Source of the DNA: Moraxellaceae bacterium
GTDB lineage: Bacteria > Pseudomonadota > Gammaproteobacteria > Pseudomonadales > Moraxellaceae
Reading direction: 5' to 3'
Length of the DNA stretch: 64,000 nucleotides
Assembly (NCBI GenBank): GCA_030646295.1
Contig: JAUSND010000016.1
Coordinates: 62,001-126,000, forward strand
This document shows, piece by piece, positions 1 to 10,363 of this stretch. The notes under the pieces were generated by a model. That model was not told where the DNA came from and made no database searches. It was given only the letters and a program-made list of their open reading frames with translations. The stretch's first letter is position 1, and each line of letters opens with the position of its first letter. A program made the position numbers and the translations under genes.

Positions 1-1992
1 GGCGACCTGATGGCCATCCTGCACGGCAACATAGGCAGCGCGCATGGCCACTTCGGTCTTGCCAAAGCCCACATCGCCGCACACCAGTCGATCCATAGGA
101 CGCGGTGCACGCAGATCGGTAATGGTCGCAATAATGGCTGCGGCCTGGTCGGCGGTTTCCTCAAACGGAAAACCGGCAGAAAAGTGCTGGTAATCCAGTT
201 CGTTGAACGCAAAGGCATAGCCGGGGCGTGCGGCACGCCGGGCATAGATATTGAGCAGTTCTGCGGCCGTGTCACGCACCTGCTCGGCGGCCTTGCGCCG
301 GGCCTTGGTCCATTGTTCCGTACCCAGCCGGTGAAGCGGGGCCATGGCATCGTCGGCGCCGGAGTAGCGGGCAATCATGTGCAGGCTGGAGACCGGCACG
401 TATAGTCTGGCCTTGTCGGCATATTCCAGCAGCAGGAATTCCTGGGGCTGGTTGTCGATATCCAGGGTGACCAGTCCCTGATAGCGGCCGACACCATGAT
501 CGATATGTACCACCGGCGCGCCAGGATGCAGTTCGCTCAGGTTCTTGATGATCATTTCGCCAGAAACGTCCTGGCTGCTGGCCTTGCGCCGACGGCGCTG
601 CATGACGCGCTGGCCGAACAGTTGCGACTCGGCAATCACCACCAGTTCGGGTTGCTGCAACCACAGGCCCTGTTCCAGCGGCGCAATGGTGATGGCAGGT
701 CCGGCATCGGTGCTGTGCAGGAAGTCCTGCCAGCTTTCCACCGTGCGCGGCTTCAGCCCGGAACGACCGAACAGCTCCAGCAGGCTTTCACGGCGGCCGG
801 CACTTTCGGCACTGAACAGGATGCGGGCCCTGGCATGCTGCTGCATGAAGGTCGTGAGCGCGGTGAGGGGTGTATCGCTGCGGCCATCGACCGGTAATGC
901 CGGTGATGCTGCAAAGGGCAGATTAAGGCTGCCGGCACGTTCCTCGACCGTACCCGATTGCCACTCGATACGCGGAAAGCGGTTAAGGGCCTCGAGCAGC
1001 TCGTTGTCACGCAGAAAAAGTTTTTCCGGCGGCAGCAGGGGGCGAGTGGTGTCGTGATGCCGGCTTTCATAACGGTTCTGGATTTCCTGCCAGAAATGAT
1101 CAATCTGGTTTTTGGCATTGGTATCAAAAAAGCAGAGTGCATTGCCCGGCAGGTAATCAAACAGTGTGCTGGTCTGCTCAAAAAACAGTGGCAGATAATA
1201 TTCGATGCCACCTGCGGCCAGGCCGTTGATCACATCCTGATACACAGGGCAGCGTTTCGGGTCGCCGTCAAAGGCATTGGCCCATGCATCACGGAAACGA
1301 CGGATGGCACCTTTGTCGAGCGGGAACTCTTTCGCGGGCAGCAGTTCAACGCTGGGAATGTTTTCCACCGTGCGTTGCGTGTCCACATCAAAGCGGCGCA
1401 GGGTGTCGATCTCGTCGTCAAACAGTTCGATACGCAGCGGGTATTCCGTGCCCATGGGGAACAGGTCGATCAGGCTGCCGCGCACGGCAAATTCGCCATG
1501 TTCGAACACGGTATCGACAGCGGTATAGCCGGCGGCTTCCAGCTGGCGGCGGAACTCGGTGCCATCCAGTTTCTGTTTCACTGCCAGTGACAGGGAGTGC
1601 CCGCCAAGCCAGCCCCGTGGAGCGATGCGCTGGGCCAGTGTGCTGACCGGCACCACCAGAATGCCGCGCTGCAGGCCGGGCAGGGTCGCCAGTGTGCGCA
1701 GGCGAGCCGAGATGATGTCCTGATGCGGCGAGAACTGGTCGTAGGGCAGGGTTTCCCAGTCGCTGAAATGCAGCACCGGCAGGGCGCCGGCCAGAAAGAA
1801 GCCGAGTTCGTCCTCCAGACGGGTGGCGGACTGAGTATCCGCGGTCACAACGATCACCACGCCGGCATGCTGTTGCGCCGTCTCCGCCAGCGTCAGCGCC
1901 AGCGACGACCCCGTCAATGCGCCCCAATGCCTGCGGTCACCAGCTTTGACGGGCAGGTCGGGAAGGAGGGGCAGTGGCGTGGGCAGGCTCAT
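1..1992 (-). CDS. mfd: Transcription-repair coupling factor Mfd, N-terminal 664 residues (cut by window edge)
   Basis: Mfd removes RNA polymerase stalled at DNA lesions and recruits UvrA. I translated the minus strand from the ATG ending at 1992; the frame is open to base 1. The N-terminal part shows the UvrB-like region, with segments such as SDWETLPYDQFSPHQ. The polymerase-interaction segment follows (VVHIDHGVGRYQGLV, about residues 505-520). The last residues carry the helicase Walker A motif GDVGFGKTEVAMRA, so the translocase and C-terminal domains lie outside the window. No frameshift is seen. The gene is divergent from the flavoprotein gene at 2268. Identification is secure from the motif order; only the start is inferred, and a few residues either way are possible. 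Confidence 0.95.
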   Translation of the reverse strand, partial: MSLPTPLPLLPDLPVKAGDRRHWGALTGSSLALTLAETAQQHAGVVIVVTADTQSATRLEDELGFFLAGALPVLHFSDWETLPYDQFSPHQDIISARLRTLATLPGLQRGILVVPVSTLAQRIAPRGWLGGHSLSLAVKQKLDGTEFRRQLEAAGYTAVDTVFEHGEFAVRGSLIDLFPMGTEYPLRIELFDDEIDTLRRFDVDTQRTVENIPSVELLPAKEFPLDKGAIRRFRDAWANAFDGDPKRCPVYQDVINGLAAGGIEYYLPLFFEQTSTLFDYLPGNALCFFDTNAKNQIDHFWQEIQNRYESRHHDTTRPLLPPEKLFLRDNELLEALNRFPRIEWQSGTVEERAGSLNLPFAASPALPVDGRSDTPLTALTTFMQQHARARILFSAESAGRRESLLELFGRSGLKPRTVESWQDFLHSTDAGPAITIAPLEQGLWLQQPELVVIAESQLFGQRVMQRRRRKASSQDVSGEMIIKNLSELHPGAPVVHIDHGVGRYQGLVTLDIDNQPQEFLLLEYADKARLYVPVSSLHMIARYSGADDAMAPLHRLGTEQWTKARRKAAEQVRDTAAELLNIYARRAARPGYAFAFNELDYQHFSAGFPFEETADQAAAIIATITDLRAPRPMDRLVCGDVGFGKTEVAMRAAYVAVQDGHQVA

Positions 1993-2267
1993 CAGGCAAT
2001 CTCGCGACAGAAACGGCAAAAGCCCCAATCAAGGGGCGCGGCCATTGTAGCGGATATGGCGATCACGGTGGGGTGAACAAAACATGACACTTTATCGGGT
2101 CATTGCCGGGGGCAGAGGGACTGCGGAGGGAGAAAGTGACTATTGGCGCGCCAGTCCATCCGGGGCGCAGTATTGGGCCGTGAAGTCATTGTCTGCAAGT
2201 CACCCGGAACGGATGCTGGGCCACTACAAAAAGATGGATTTCACCGGCAATCCACGGAGAGGAACTC

Positions 2268-3827
2268 ATGAAGCACGCATTCGGTTGTTCAATGGGCAAG
2301 ATGGCACTCGCAGTCACAATGGCAATGGCCTTGTCTGGCTGCGAGTGGGAAAACTGGATGAAGACTGAAAAGGTCGAGCCGGAATACATGGCTCAGCCTG
2401 ACAGTGCCAAGCAACTGCGCGAATACATCGGCAAGGCAACCAGTGCAGGCAAGCGCGTGCGCATGACCGGCTCGGGTCACTCCGCATCGGATGTGGCCAT
2501 CACGAATGAAGTGCTGTTTACCCCGGAAAAACTCAACAAGACACTGACCTTGCAACGGACCCGGCTCAAGAACCCGAACGAGCCGCGACTGGTGCGTGTG
2601 CAAAGCGGCATCCGCATCAGGGAACTTAACGATTACCTGGACAGAAATGGTCTTGCCCTGTTCAACATGGGTGGCTATGACGGCCAGACCATCGCCGGTG
2701 TGATGATGACGGCGACGCATGGCTCCGGTCTTGGTTACGGTCCGATTGCCGATCAGGCCGTGAGCCTGCAGATGGTGGTGGAAGGCGGTCGCATGGTGCA
2801 GATAGAGCCATCAAACGGCATCACCAATCCATCGACATGGACGGGCAAGCTGGAAGAAGACTCCACTATCCCTGTCCAGCTGATCCAGAACGATGATGCG
2901 TTCAATGCAGCACGTGTTTCCATCGGGTCGATGGGCGTCGTGTACTCGGTTGTCTTGCGGGCAGATGCAAAGTTCTGGCTGCGCGAAGTGCGCCGCAAGG
3001 TCAAATGGTCCGAGCTGAAGCAGCCGGGCGGTTATCTTGAAAAAGTGCTGCAAAAGCAGCCAGTGTATGCCGACAGGACATCACCGGAACATATCGAGTT
3101 TCAGTACACCCCCTATGCCGATGCCAATGGTGATCACAGCTTCCTGATCACCGAGCGCTATCGTGTCTATTCTCCGTTGCCGGAGCAGTTGCCGGCAGAG
3201 CGCGGGCAGCCGGGTACGGATTTTGTCTCGGGTCTCATTACCGTGCTGGAGATGCCACTTGCCGCCATAGTGGATACCTTTCCAGAGCTGGCCAAGACCA
3301 TTCTCGAACAGAGCCTGACCTCGCAGGAAGACGACAACTACACCAACGTCAGCTACAAGGTGTTCAATGTTGGTGTTGTGAACTATACCGATGCCATTGC
3401 GATTGAAGCTGCCTTTGACATGCGTCAGACGATTGCTGCGATAGAGCGCTCCTTCAGCGTGGCTGACAGCCTGTTTGCCCAGGGTTTTGTGCATACCGCG
3501 CCGGTTGCCATCCGGTTTGTGAAAGCATCCGACGCACTGATTGCCACGCAGCAGGGACGCGACACCATGTTCATGGAAGTGATTTCGCTTCGGGACAGCA
3601 ACGGTGCCCGTCCGGTGATGGTCACACACCAGAACACCTATCTGCGCGAGTTTGGTTCCCGTCCGCACTGGGGTCTTGATCTGAACACGCTGACCAGTGA
3701 GGCACAGTTGCGCGCCCTGTACCCGAAATGGGAAACGTGGAAGACACAGTACCGCTACTTCAATGCCACCGGTACGTTTGATGGCAAGGTGACAGACCGT
3801 CTGGGCATCTCCGTGCGCCCGCGTTAA
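2268..3827 (+). CDS. FAD-binding lipoprotein oxidoreductase (sugar-1,4-lactone oxidase family)
   Basis: The product is 519 residues. A signal peptide ends in a lipobox (ALSGC), so it is probably an envelope lipoprotein. An FAD-binding PCMH-type domain follows: MTGSGHSASD near residues 65-75 and GVMMTATHGSGLGYG near 145-160 match the dinucleotide-binding loops of the VAO/L-gulonolactone oxidase family. The C-terminus carries SRPHWGLDLNTL, comparable to the HWGK-type ending of D-arabinono-lactone oxidases. The start is supported by a GGAGAGG-type ribosome site just upstream. Family members oxidise aldonolactones or polyols with O2; the substrate here cannot be told from sequence. Lipid anchoring is uncommon for this family. 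Confidence 0.8.
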   Translation: MKHAFGCSMGKMALAVTMAMALSGCEWENWMKTEKVEPEYMAQPDSAKQLREYIGKATSAGKRVRMTGSGHSASDVAITNEVLFTPEKLNKTLTLQRTRLKNPNEPRLVRVQSGIRIRELNDYLDRNGLALFNMGGYDGQTIAGVMMTATHGSGLGYGPIADQAVSLQMVVEGGRMVQIEPSNGITNPSTWTGKLEEDSTIPVQLIQNDDAFNAARVSIGSMGVVYSVVLRADAKFWLREVRRKVKWSELKQPGGYLEKVLQKQPVYADRTSPEHIEFQYTPYADANGDHSFLITERYRVYSPLPEQLPAERGQPGTDFVSGLITVLEMPLAAIVDTFPELAKTILEQSLTSQEDDNYTNVSYKVFNVGVVNYTDAIAIEAAFDMRQTIAAIERSFSVADSLFAQGFVHTAPVAIRFVKASDALIATQQGRDTMFMEVISLRDSNGARPVMVTHQNTYLREFGSRPHWGLDLNTLTSEAQLRALYPKWETWKTQYRYFNATGTFDGKVTDRLGISVRPR

Positions 3828-3869
3828 TCGCACAGGCCCTTGCTTCATGGACAGATCAGGAAGTTGAAA

Positions 3870-4673
3870 ATGAAAGACATGACACTTGATTCCCGCTGGG
3901 TGCTGGTGACAGGTGCCTCATCCGGGCTGGGTAAGGAAATGGCCTGCCAGCTGGCCAGGCAGTACAAATCCAACCTGATTCTGGTGGCGCGCCGGGCCGA
4001 CAAGCTGGATGCGCTCAAGGCCGAACTGGAAAAGGAAGCCGGTGTCTGCTGTCATGTCATTGCCGCAGATCTTTCCAGTCCGGTTGATGTCGACCGGGTT
4101 TATGAAGAGGCAATTGCAGTGGGGGATGTCTATGGTGTCATCCTCAATGCGGGAGTGACCCACTTCGGTCGGCATGTCGAGCTGGACTGGGCTGCCTTCC
4201 AGAGCTTGCTGGCCACCAATGTGACCAGTGTCATTCGTCTGATGAGCCTTTTCTCACCCTATCTCATCCGCAAGAAACAAGGCGGCGGCATCATGGTCAT
4301 CAGCAGCATGGCCAGCCTGCTGCCGGTTCCCTATCAGGCAGCCTACGCAGGCTCGAAGGCGTTTGTAACCAACTTCTCCCAAAGCATGCAGCAGGAGGTT
4401 CGTGACGAGAACCTGTCCATCACCGTCTTCGCGCCGGGCGGCATTGATACGGAAATGACCAGGGGCAGCAAGCTGAAATATTTCGAGAACACGATGTTTC
4501 TTCAGGATGTGACGTCCTGTGCAAGCGATGCCATCACTGCCATGAAAACCCGACGCTCGCTGTATGTGCCGGGGGCTCTCAACCGGCTGCAGTTGCTGTT
4601 CTCGCGACTGGTGCCGCGCAACATGGTGGCGAGCATTGCCCAGACTGCCTACCGGAAGGCGCTGGATATCTGA
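3870..4673 (+). CDS. Short-chain dehydrogenase/reductase
   Basis: This is a classical SDR of 267 residues. The N-terminal NAD(P) loop TGASSGLG, the structural ILNAG motif, the catalytic Ser in VISSMAS and the YAGSK catalytic Tyr/Lys pair occur in the usual order and spacing. The frame is open further upstream, but the ATG at 3870 gives the normal short lead before the first beta strand (SRWVLVTGASS). It follows the flavoprotein gene by about 40 bp on the same strand and may be co-transcribed with it and the next gene. The substrate is unknown. Confidence 0.88.
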   Translation: MKDMTLDSRWVLVTGASSGLGKEMACQLARQYKSNLILVARRADKLDALKAELEKEAGVCCHVIAADLSSPVDVDRVYEEAIAVGDVYGVILNAGVTHFGRHVELDWAAFQSLLATNVTSVIRLMSLFSPYLIRKKQGGGIMVISSMASLLPVPYQAAYAGSKAFVTNFSQSMQQEVRDENLSITVFAPGGIDTEMTRGSKLKYFENTMFLQDVTSCASDAITAMKTRRSLYVPGALNRLQLLFSRLVPRNMVASIAQTAYRKALDI

Positions 4674-4696
4674 GCAGGATTGTTGAGGGGCCGTAC

Positions 4697-5146
4697 ATGA
4701 ATCTCTCCATCAGGACGGTAGCGTTGTCGCTGTCATTGTTCGTCATGTTGTTCGCCGTACTGGGCGGTGTTTACTGGTTCGGCGCATCTGTGATAGCGCC
4801 GGCAGCATCACCGGATTTTTCACTCGAAGCAGGACCGGATCCTTCCGGTGCTGCAGCAGGGGTGTCGGCAGACGCAAAGACAGCAGCACCTCTGGATGCC
4901 CGTTCTGCTACTCATCCCGATGCCAGGCCACTGCCAGAAAAGGTGTCACTGACAGAGCAGGAACGACAGCAGGTCCTGACCGAATTTTTCAAGGCAGCAG
5001 AAAAGGATGTCCAGCGGCTGCAGGCAGAGATCAGCAAGGCAAAAGCCGATGGGCTTGCACTGGCGGATATTGCGGTCAGGGAAGAGAAGCTGCGCAAGAT
5101 GCAGGCCGTTATCCAGCAGGTGCAGGTGCGCAATCCGGGGTATTGA
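4697..5146 (+). CDS. Single-pass membrane protein of unknown function
   Basis: The product is 149 residues, and I do not recognise a family. It has one N-terminal membrane segment (about residues 8-32), an Ala/Pro/Asp-rich linker, then a charged helical region (from about residue 85) rich in E, K, Q and R that is probably coiled coil. The gene sits 23 bp after the SDR gene with a GAGGGG ribosome site, so it probably shares that transcript. The layout suggests a periplasmic helical domain tethered to the inner membrane. Confidence 0.65.
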   Translation: MNLSIRTVALSLSLFVMLFAVLGGVYWFGASVIAPAASPDFSLEAGPDPSGAAAGVSADAKTAAPLDARSATHPDARPLPEKVSLTEQERQQVLTEFFKAAEKDVQRLQAEISKAKADGLALADIAVREEKLRKMQAVIQQVQVRNPGY

Positions 5147-5242
5147 TCCCGGGGCGTGATGCAGACCGGAATACATCACGCCCATTCATTCCTGCCGGTC
5201 TTGTCCGTATCATCGGCGCTTTCCTGCTTCGATGCTGTGTCC

Positions 5243-8200
5243 ATGTCTGCTCCTTCTGCCCGATCCCGCCTGCGTGAGGCGATTGACGCCTGTCTGTCCC
5301 GGGACCGTCCGCGCCTGCGCAAGCGTCTGCGCGATCTGGATACCATCAAGTCGCCAGAGCAGCGGGCGGAGAAGCAGGCTGCCCTGGAGCAGTCGATTGC
5401 CACCTCGCAGGCGGCTGTGGCAAGTCGTCAGGCCAATATCCCGGCCCTGAGCTATCCGGACAACCTGCCGGTATCAGCCCGTGCCGATGACATCATTGCG
5501 GCGATTCGTGAACACCAGGTGGTTGTGCTGGCGGGCGAGACCGGTTCCGGCAAGACCACCCAGCTGCCCAAACTGGCGCTGGCGGCCGGGCGCGGCCTGC
5601 ATGGCTACATCGGTCATACCCAGCCACGCCGCATTGCGGCACGGGCGGTTGCTGCGCGAATTGCGGAAGAGCTGGACCTGCCCTTCGGGGACAAGGTTGG
5701 CTACAAGGTGCGCTTTACCGACGAGTTCTCTACGGATGGCTACATCAAGTTGATGACCGATGGCGTGCTGCTGGCCGAGCTCGCACACGACCGTTTTCTC
5801 AACGCCTACGACACCATCATTATTGATGAAGCGCACGAGCGCTCGCTCAATATCGATTTTCTGCTGGGCGTGCTCAAAAAACTGCTGCCCAAGCGGCCTG
5901 ATCTCAAGGTGATCATCACCTCTGCCACCATTGATGTGGAACGTTTCAGCCGGCATTTTGCCGATGCGTCCGGCAAGGGTGCCCCGGTGATTCTGGTGGA
6001 AGGGCGCACCTACCCGGTGGAAGTGCTCTATCGGCCGCTCAGCACCGATGTGGTGGCCTCGGATGAAGACGAAGGTTTTGACGAGATAGAAGAAGCCATT
6101 CCGCGCGGGGTGTTGACCGCTGTCGAGGAATGTCTGGAGCACGAGCGCACGCAAGGCCGGCGCGGGCAGGGCGACATCCTTGTTTTCTCCAGCAACGAAC
6201 GCGAAATCCGCGAGATTGCGGACGTGTTGCGCAAGTACGGTCCGCCGCACACTGAAGTATTGCCACTTTATGCCCGCCTGTCGGTGAGTGAACAGCAGAA
6301 AGTGTTCCAGACCGGCAAGGGGCGCCGCATCGTTATTGCCACCAACGTCGCGGAAACCTCGTTGACGGTGCCCAATATCCATTACGTGATTGATCCGGGT
6401 TTTGCCCGTGTCAGCCGCTATTCCTATCGCAGCAAGGTGCAGCGCCTGCCGATTGAAGCCATCTCGCAAGCCAGTGCCAACCAGCGCAAGGGTCGTTGTG
6501 GCCGTATTGCGCCTGGCGTGTGCATTCGTCTCTATTCGGAGGCGGATTTTATCGGTCGTGATGAGTTCACCGTTCCGGAGGTGCAGCGTACCAATCTGGC
6601 CGCCGTCATTTTGCAGATGGCAGCACTGCAGCTTGGCGATGTCGAAGAGTTTCCGTTTCTGGATGCCCCGGATTCGCGTTATGTGAATGATGGTTTCCGT
6701 TTACTGGAGGAGCTTGGCGCGGTTTCGGATGAACGACATCTCACCAGTGTCGGCAAGATCCTGTCCCGGTTTCCCGTGGACCCACGCATTGCACGCATGT
6801 TGCTGGAAGCGCGTGAGCGCGGAGCCCTGCGTGAAGTGCTGATCATTGCGGCCGCACTTGGCAGTCAGGACCCGCGCGACCGCCCGCATGACAAGCAGCA
6901 GGCGGCCGATGAACGACATGCGCAGTTCAGGCATCCCGATTCGGATTTTCTCTGGTATGTGAAACTGTGGGATACGCTGGAAGCGCAGCGTGGTGATCTC
7001 AGCGAGAACCAGCGCCGCGAATTTTCCCGCCGCCATTTCCTGTCGTGGCTGCGCCTGCGCGAATGGCGTGAAACCCATCGCCAGCTCAAGTTGCTGTGTC
7101 AGGACATGGACTGGCACGAAAACAAGGACGAGGCCGGTTATGAGGCGGTGCACCGTGCCTTGCTGGCCGGACTGTTATCGCGCATTGCCCAGAAGCAGGA
7201 AGACCGCGAATACCTGGCCGCACGCGGACAGAAAGCATTTGTGTTTCCCGGTTCGGTGCTGGCAAAAAAGGGCCCGCCCTGGCTGATGGCTGCAGATCTG
7301 GTGGAGACACAGCGCGTTTATGCCCGCACCGTCGCCAGAATCGAGCCGGAGTGGGCCGAAGCCGTTGCCGGCGACCTGCTCAAACGCAAGTATTTCGAGC
7401 CGCACTGGGAAAAGCGTCAGGGCCGTGTCGTCGCCTACGAACAAACATCGCTCTATGGCCTCATTCTCAATCCAAAGCGCAAGGTGGGTTACGAAGGCAT
7501 CAATCGTGAGGAGTCGCGCGAGATTTTCATTCGCGCCGCACTGGTGGAAGGCGATGCCGAGCTCAAGGCTGCATTTTTCCGGCATAACCGTGAGCTCATC
7601 GAAGAAGTGCGCGTGCTGGAAAACAAGGCACGTCGTCGCGATATCCTGATCGATGAAGAAACACTGTTTGCCTTTTACGATGAACGCATTCCGCCCGACA
7701 TTGCCAGTCTGGCCAGTTTCGAAGGATGGCGCCGCACGGTTGAGCGCGAAGATGCCCGGCATCTGTTCCTGACGCGTGAGTACCTGCTGGCCCGCGATGA
7801 TGCCGAGGCCAGTGACACGGATTTCCCGGATGAGCTGATCATGGGTAGCACCCGCTTTGCCCTGGAGTACTGTTTTGAACCGGGCCAGGTCGCCGATGGC
7901 GTGACCCTGCTGGTGCCCGCAGGTTTGCTGGATGAAGTGAGTGATGCACGACTGGCCTGGCTGGTGCCCGGCCTGTTGCCGCAGAAAATCGAGGCCCTGC
8001 TCAAAAACCTGCCCAAACCTGTGCGCCGCCAGCTGGTGCCGGTACCGGATACGGCGGCGGCGCTGATACAGGAGCTGGCGGACGGGCAGGGCGAGTTGCC
8101 CTCACGGCTGATCACGGCCCTGCGCCGTCGCGGGGTTGTCATCGGCCCGGAAGAAATGCCGGAAGAGAGTCTGCCGGACCACTGCCGCTTCAATATCCGG

Positions 8201-9181
8201 GTGCTGGGCGAAAAACAGCAGGTTCTCGCCGAAGGGCGCGACCTGCTGGCGTTGCGGCGCGGCCTGCGCGAGCAGGGCGGGCAGGCCATCACGGCCCCGG
8301 CGGCCCTCGGGCTGGAGCGCACAGGCCTGACGGACTGGCCGGATGTCGACATTCCCGAATCGGTCGAGATGACCGTAAAAGGCATGCAGAGCCGTGCCTA
8401 CCCGGCCCTGGTCGAGGTGGATGGCAAGGTCGATCTGCGCCTGTTTGCCACCCGGCGAGAGGCCGAAATCGCCCATCCGCAGGGGCTTAACGCCCTGTTC
8501 CGCCTCAAGTGTGCTGCCGAATTCCGACAGGCGGCCAAGCGGCTGGGGGATAACAAGGCCCTGACCCTGCAGTTTGCCCCCTATGGAAACCGGGCCAGTC
8601 TGGAGGCCCGTTTTGCCATCGCATTGTCCGACCAGATCTTTGTGGCGGGTCAGTCACTGGTTTACACTCGCGAGTCCTTTGAGCAGCGTTTGAGTGGCCG
8701 CAGGCCCCTGATCCTGTCCGAAGCCGAGCGCATGACCGGGGTGGTTACCCGCAGTTATGCAGCGGCAGCCGCCGTGCAGGCCCGCCTGGCAGACTTCAAG
8801 GCCCCCGTGTTTGCACGGGCAGTGGCGGACATCCGGGCACAGCTCAAGGCGTTGCAGCTGGAGGATTTTCTCGGTTCGGTGCCGTTTGATCGATGGCAGC
8901 ACTACCCGCGCTATTTCAGCGCGCTGGCGTTGCGGCTCGACAAGCTGCCAAACAATGTAGTGAAGGATGATCTGGCGTCGGCAGAAATGAGCCGTCGCTG
9001 GCAGGAATACGAAGCGCGACGCCAGCAATTGCTGGCGCGTGATATCGATGCAGCCGCCCTTACGGATTACCGGTGGCTGCTGGAAGAATACCGCGTCTCG
9101 CTGTTTGCCCAGACCCTCAAGACCGCTGTGCCGGTATCGGCATCACGTCTCGACAAGCTCTGGGGCGAGATTCCAAAATGA
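5243..9181 (+). CDS. hrpA: ATP-dependent RNA helicase HrpA
   Basis: This is a DEAH-box RNA helicase of 1312 residues, close to the usual HrpA length. Visible motifs are GETGSGKTTQLPK (motif I), TQPRRIAARAVA (Ia), DEAH (II), SATID (III), VIATNVAETSLTVPNI (V) and QRKGRCGR (VI). They are followed by the HA2/OB region and the long C-terminal domain typical of HrpA (DUF3418). The frame is open upstream to 5156, but the ATG at 5243 (MSAPSARSRLREAID) matches the normal HrpA N-terminus. HrpA has been linked to rescue of stalled ribosomes and mRNA processing. No disruption is seen. Confidence 0.96.
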   Translation: MSAPSARSRLREAIDACLSRDRPRLRKRLRDLDTIKSPEQRAEKQAALEQSIATSQAAVASRQANIPALSYPDNLPVSARADDIIAAIREHQVVVLAGETGSGKTTQLPKLALAAGRGLHGYIGHTQPRRIAARAVAARIAEELDLPFGDKVGYKVRFTDEFSTDGYIKLMTDGVLLAELAHDRFLNAYDTIIIDEAHERSLNIDFLLGVLKKLLPKRPDLKVIITSATIDVERFSRHFADASGKGAPVILVEGRTYPVEVLYRPLSTDVVASDEDEGFDEIEEAIPRGVLTAVEECLEHERTQGRRGQGDILVFSSNEREIREIADVLRKYGPPHTEVLPLYARLSVSEQQKVFQTGKGRRIVIATNVAETSLTVPNIHYVIDPGFARVSRYSYRSKVQRLPIEAISQASANQRKGRCGRIAPGVCIRLYSEADFIGRDEFTVPEVQRTNLAAVILQMAALQLGDVEEFPFLDAPDSRYVNDGFRLLEELGAVSDERHLTSVGKILSRFPVDPRIARMLLEARERGALREVLIIAAALGSQDPRDRPHDKQQAADERHAQFRHPDSDFLWYVKLWDTLEAQRGDLSENQRREFSRRHFLSWLRLREWRETHRQLKLLCQDMDWHENKDEAGYEAVHRALLAGLLSRIAQKQEDREYLAARGQKAFVFPGSVLAKKGPPWLMAADLVETQRVYARTVARIEPEWAEAVAGDLLKRKYFEPHWEKRQGRVVAYEQTSLYGLILNPKRKVGYEGINREESREIFIRAALVEGDAELKAAFFRHNRELIEEVRVLENKARRRDILIDEETLFAFYDERIPPDIASLASFEGWRRTVEREDARHLFLTREYLLARDDAEASDTDFPDELIMGSTRFALEYCFEPGQVADGVTLLVPAGLLDEVSDARLAWLVPGLLPQKIEALLKNLPKPVRRQLVPVPDTAAALIQELADGQGELPSRLITALRRRGVVIGPEEMPEESLPDHCRFNIRVLGEKQQVLAEGRDLLALRRGLREQGGQAITAPAALGLERTGLTDWPDVDIPESVEMTVKGMQSRAYPALVEVDGKVDLRLFATRREAEIAHPQGLNALFRLKCAAEFRQAAKRLGDNKALTLQFAPYGNRASLEARFAIALSDQIFVAGQSLVYTRESFEQRLSGRRPLILSEAERMTGVVTRSYAAAAAVQARLADFKAPVFARAVADIRAQLKALQLEDFLGSVPFDRWQHYPRYFSALALRLDKLPNNVVKDDLASAEMSRRWQEYEARRQQLLARDIDAAALTDYRWLLEEYRVSLFAQTLKTAVPVSASRLDKLWGEIPK

Positions 9182-9214
9182 AAGGGCTTGGCCCGCACAC
9201 AGGTAAACAGTTTC

Positions 9215-10336
9215 ATGAAGCAGATCGTTATCAGCGGTACAGGTCTTTTCACGCCGTCCGAAAGCATCAGCAACGACGAACTGGTCGCATCCTTCAATGA
9301 GTACGGTATCCGCTTCAACGAGCGCAACGCCGAGGCCATTGAACGTGGCGAGATCAAGGCCATGGGCCCATCCAACGCCGAGTTCATCGAGAAAGCCTCT
9401 GGCATCAAGTCACGTTTCGTCATCAACAAGTCCGGCATCATTGATCCGGATCGCCTGTACCCGGTCATTCCCGAGCGTAGCGATGAAGAGCATTCACTGC
9501 AGTGCGAAATGGCCATCTCTGCCATCAACGAGGCACTCAGGCAGGCCAACAAGACCGTAGACGACATTGATGCCGTGATCGTTGCCTGCTCCAACATGCA
9601 GCGCCCCTATCCAGCCATGTCGATCGAGATCCAGGCTGCCATGGGTATCAAGGGCTGGGCCTTCGACATGAATGTGGCCTGTTCCTCGGCTACGTTTGGT
9701 CTGCAGATGGCAACAGACTCCATCCGTTCCGGATCGGCAAGATGTGTCCTGATGGTCAACCCGGAAATCTGCTCGGGGCATCTGGAGTGGCGTGACCGCG
9801 ACTGCCATTTCATCTTTGGTGATGTCTGCACGGCAGTGGTGATCGAATCTGCCGAGACCTGCACGGCAGCGAATTCATTTGAAATCATTGGCACCAAGTT
9901 GCAGACCCAGTTCTCCAACAACATCCGCAACAACTTCGGTTTCCTTAACCGTTGCGACGAGTCCGGTGTTGGCCAGCGCGACAAGCTGTTTGTGCAGCAT
10001 GGCCGCAAGGTGTTCAAGGAAGTCTGCCCCATGGTAGCCGAGCAGATCTCTGCGCATCTGGACGAGCTGTCCGTGCCGGTAGAACAGGTAAAGCGCATGT
10101 GGCTGCACCAGGCCAACCTCAGCATGAATGACCTGATTGCCAAACGTGTGCTGGGACGTGACTTCACCCGTGAAGAGGCCCCGGTCATTCTGGACCGTTA
10201 TGCCAATACCAGCTCGGCTGGCTCCATCATTGCTTTCCATCTGCACCGTGACGACATCAAGTCGGGCGACACCGGGGTGATCTGCTCCTTTGGTGCAGGT
10301 TATTCGATAGGCAGCATCATCGTGCGCAAGCGCTGA
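9215..10336 (+). CDS. Beta-ketoacyl-ACP synthase III-like condensing enzyme
   Basis: This is a thiolase-fold enzyme of 373 residues. The catalytic triad of KAS III proteins is visible: Cys in NVACSSATFG, His in WLHQANLSMN and Asn in RYANTSSAGS. It is longer than housekeeping FabH (about 320 residues). Its N-terminal signature (VISGTGLFTPSESISNDELV) and the insert with ASGIKSR resemble the longer pseudomonad FabH-like group, for which medium-chain acyl-CoA priming has been reported. Genuine fabH is therefore probably elsewhere. The gene starts 34 bp after hrpA and is followed by a strong terminator. The acyl substrate is not deducible. Confidence 0.88.
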   Translation: MKQIVISGTGLFTPSESISNDELVASFNEYGIRFNERNAEAIERGEIKAMGPSNAEFIEKASGIKSRFVINKSGIIDPDRLYPVIPERSDEEHSLQCEMAISAINEALRQANKTVDDIDAVIVACSNMQRPYPAMSIEIQAAMGIKGWAFDMNVACSSATFGLQMATDSIRSGSARCVLMVNPEICSGHLEWRDRDCHFIFGDVCTAVVIESAETCTAANSFEIIGTKLQTQFSNNIRNNFGFLNRCDESGVGQRDKLFVQHGRKVFKEVCPMVAEQISAHLDELSVPVEQVKRMWLHQANLSMNDLIAKRVLGRDFTREEAPVILDRYANTSSAGSIIAFHLHRDDIKSGDTGVICSFGAGYSIGSIIVRKR

Positions 10337-10363
10337 TCAATAACCGCCCGGTTACAAACTGAT

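Noticed and set aside
1418-1927. Minus frame of 169 codons
   Set aside because: Out-of-frame reading of mfd, which is open through the same stretch in another frame.
2084-2368. 94-codon plus frame
   Set aside because: Overlaps the signal-peptide end of the flavoprotein gene and reads like out-of-frame DNA.
5474-6469. Long minus frame of 331 codons inside hrpA
   Set aside because: Antisense shadow of the HrpA helicase motifs.
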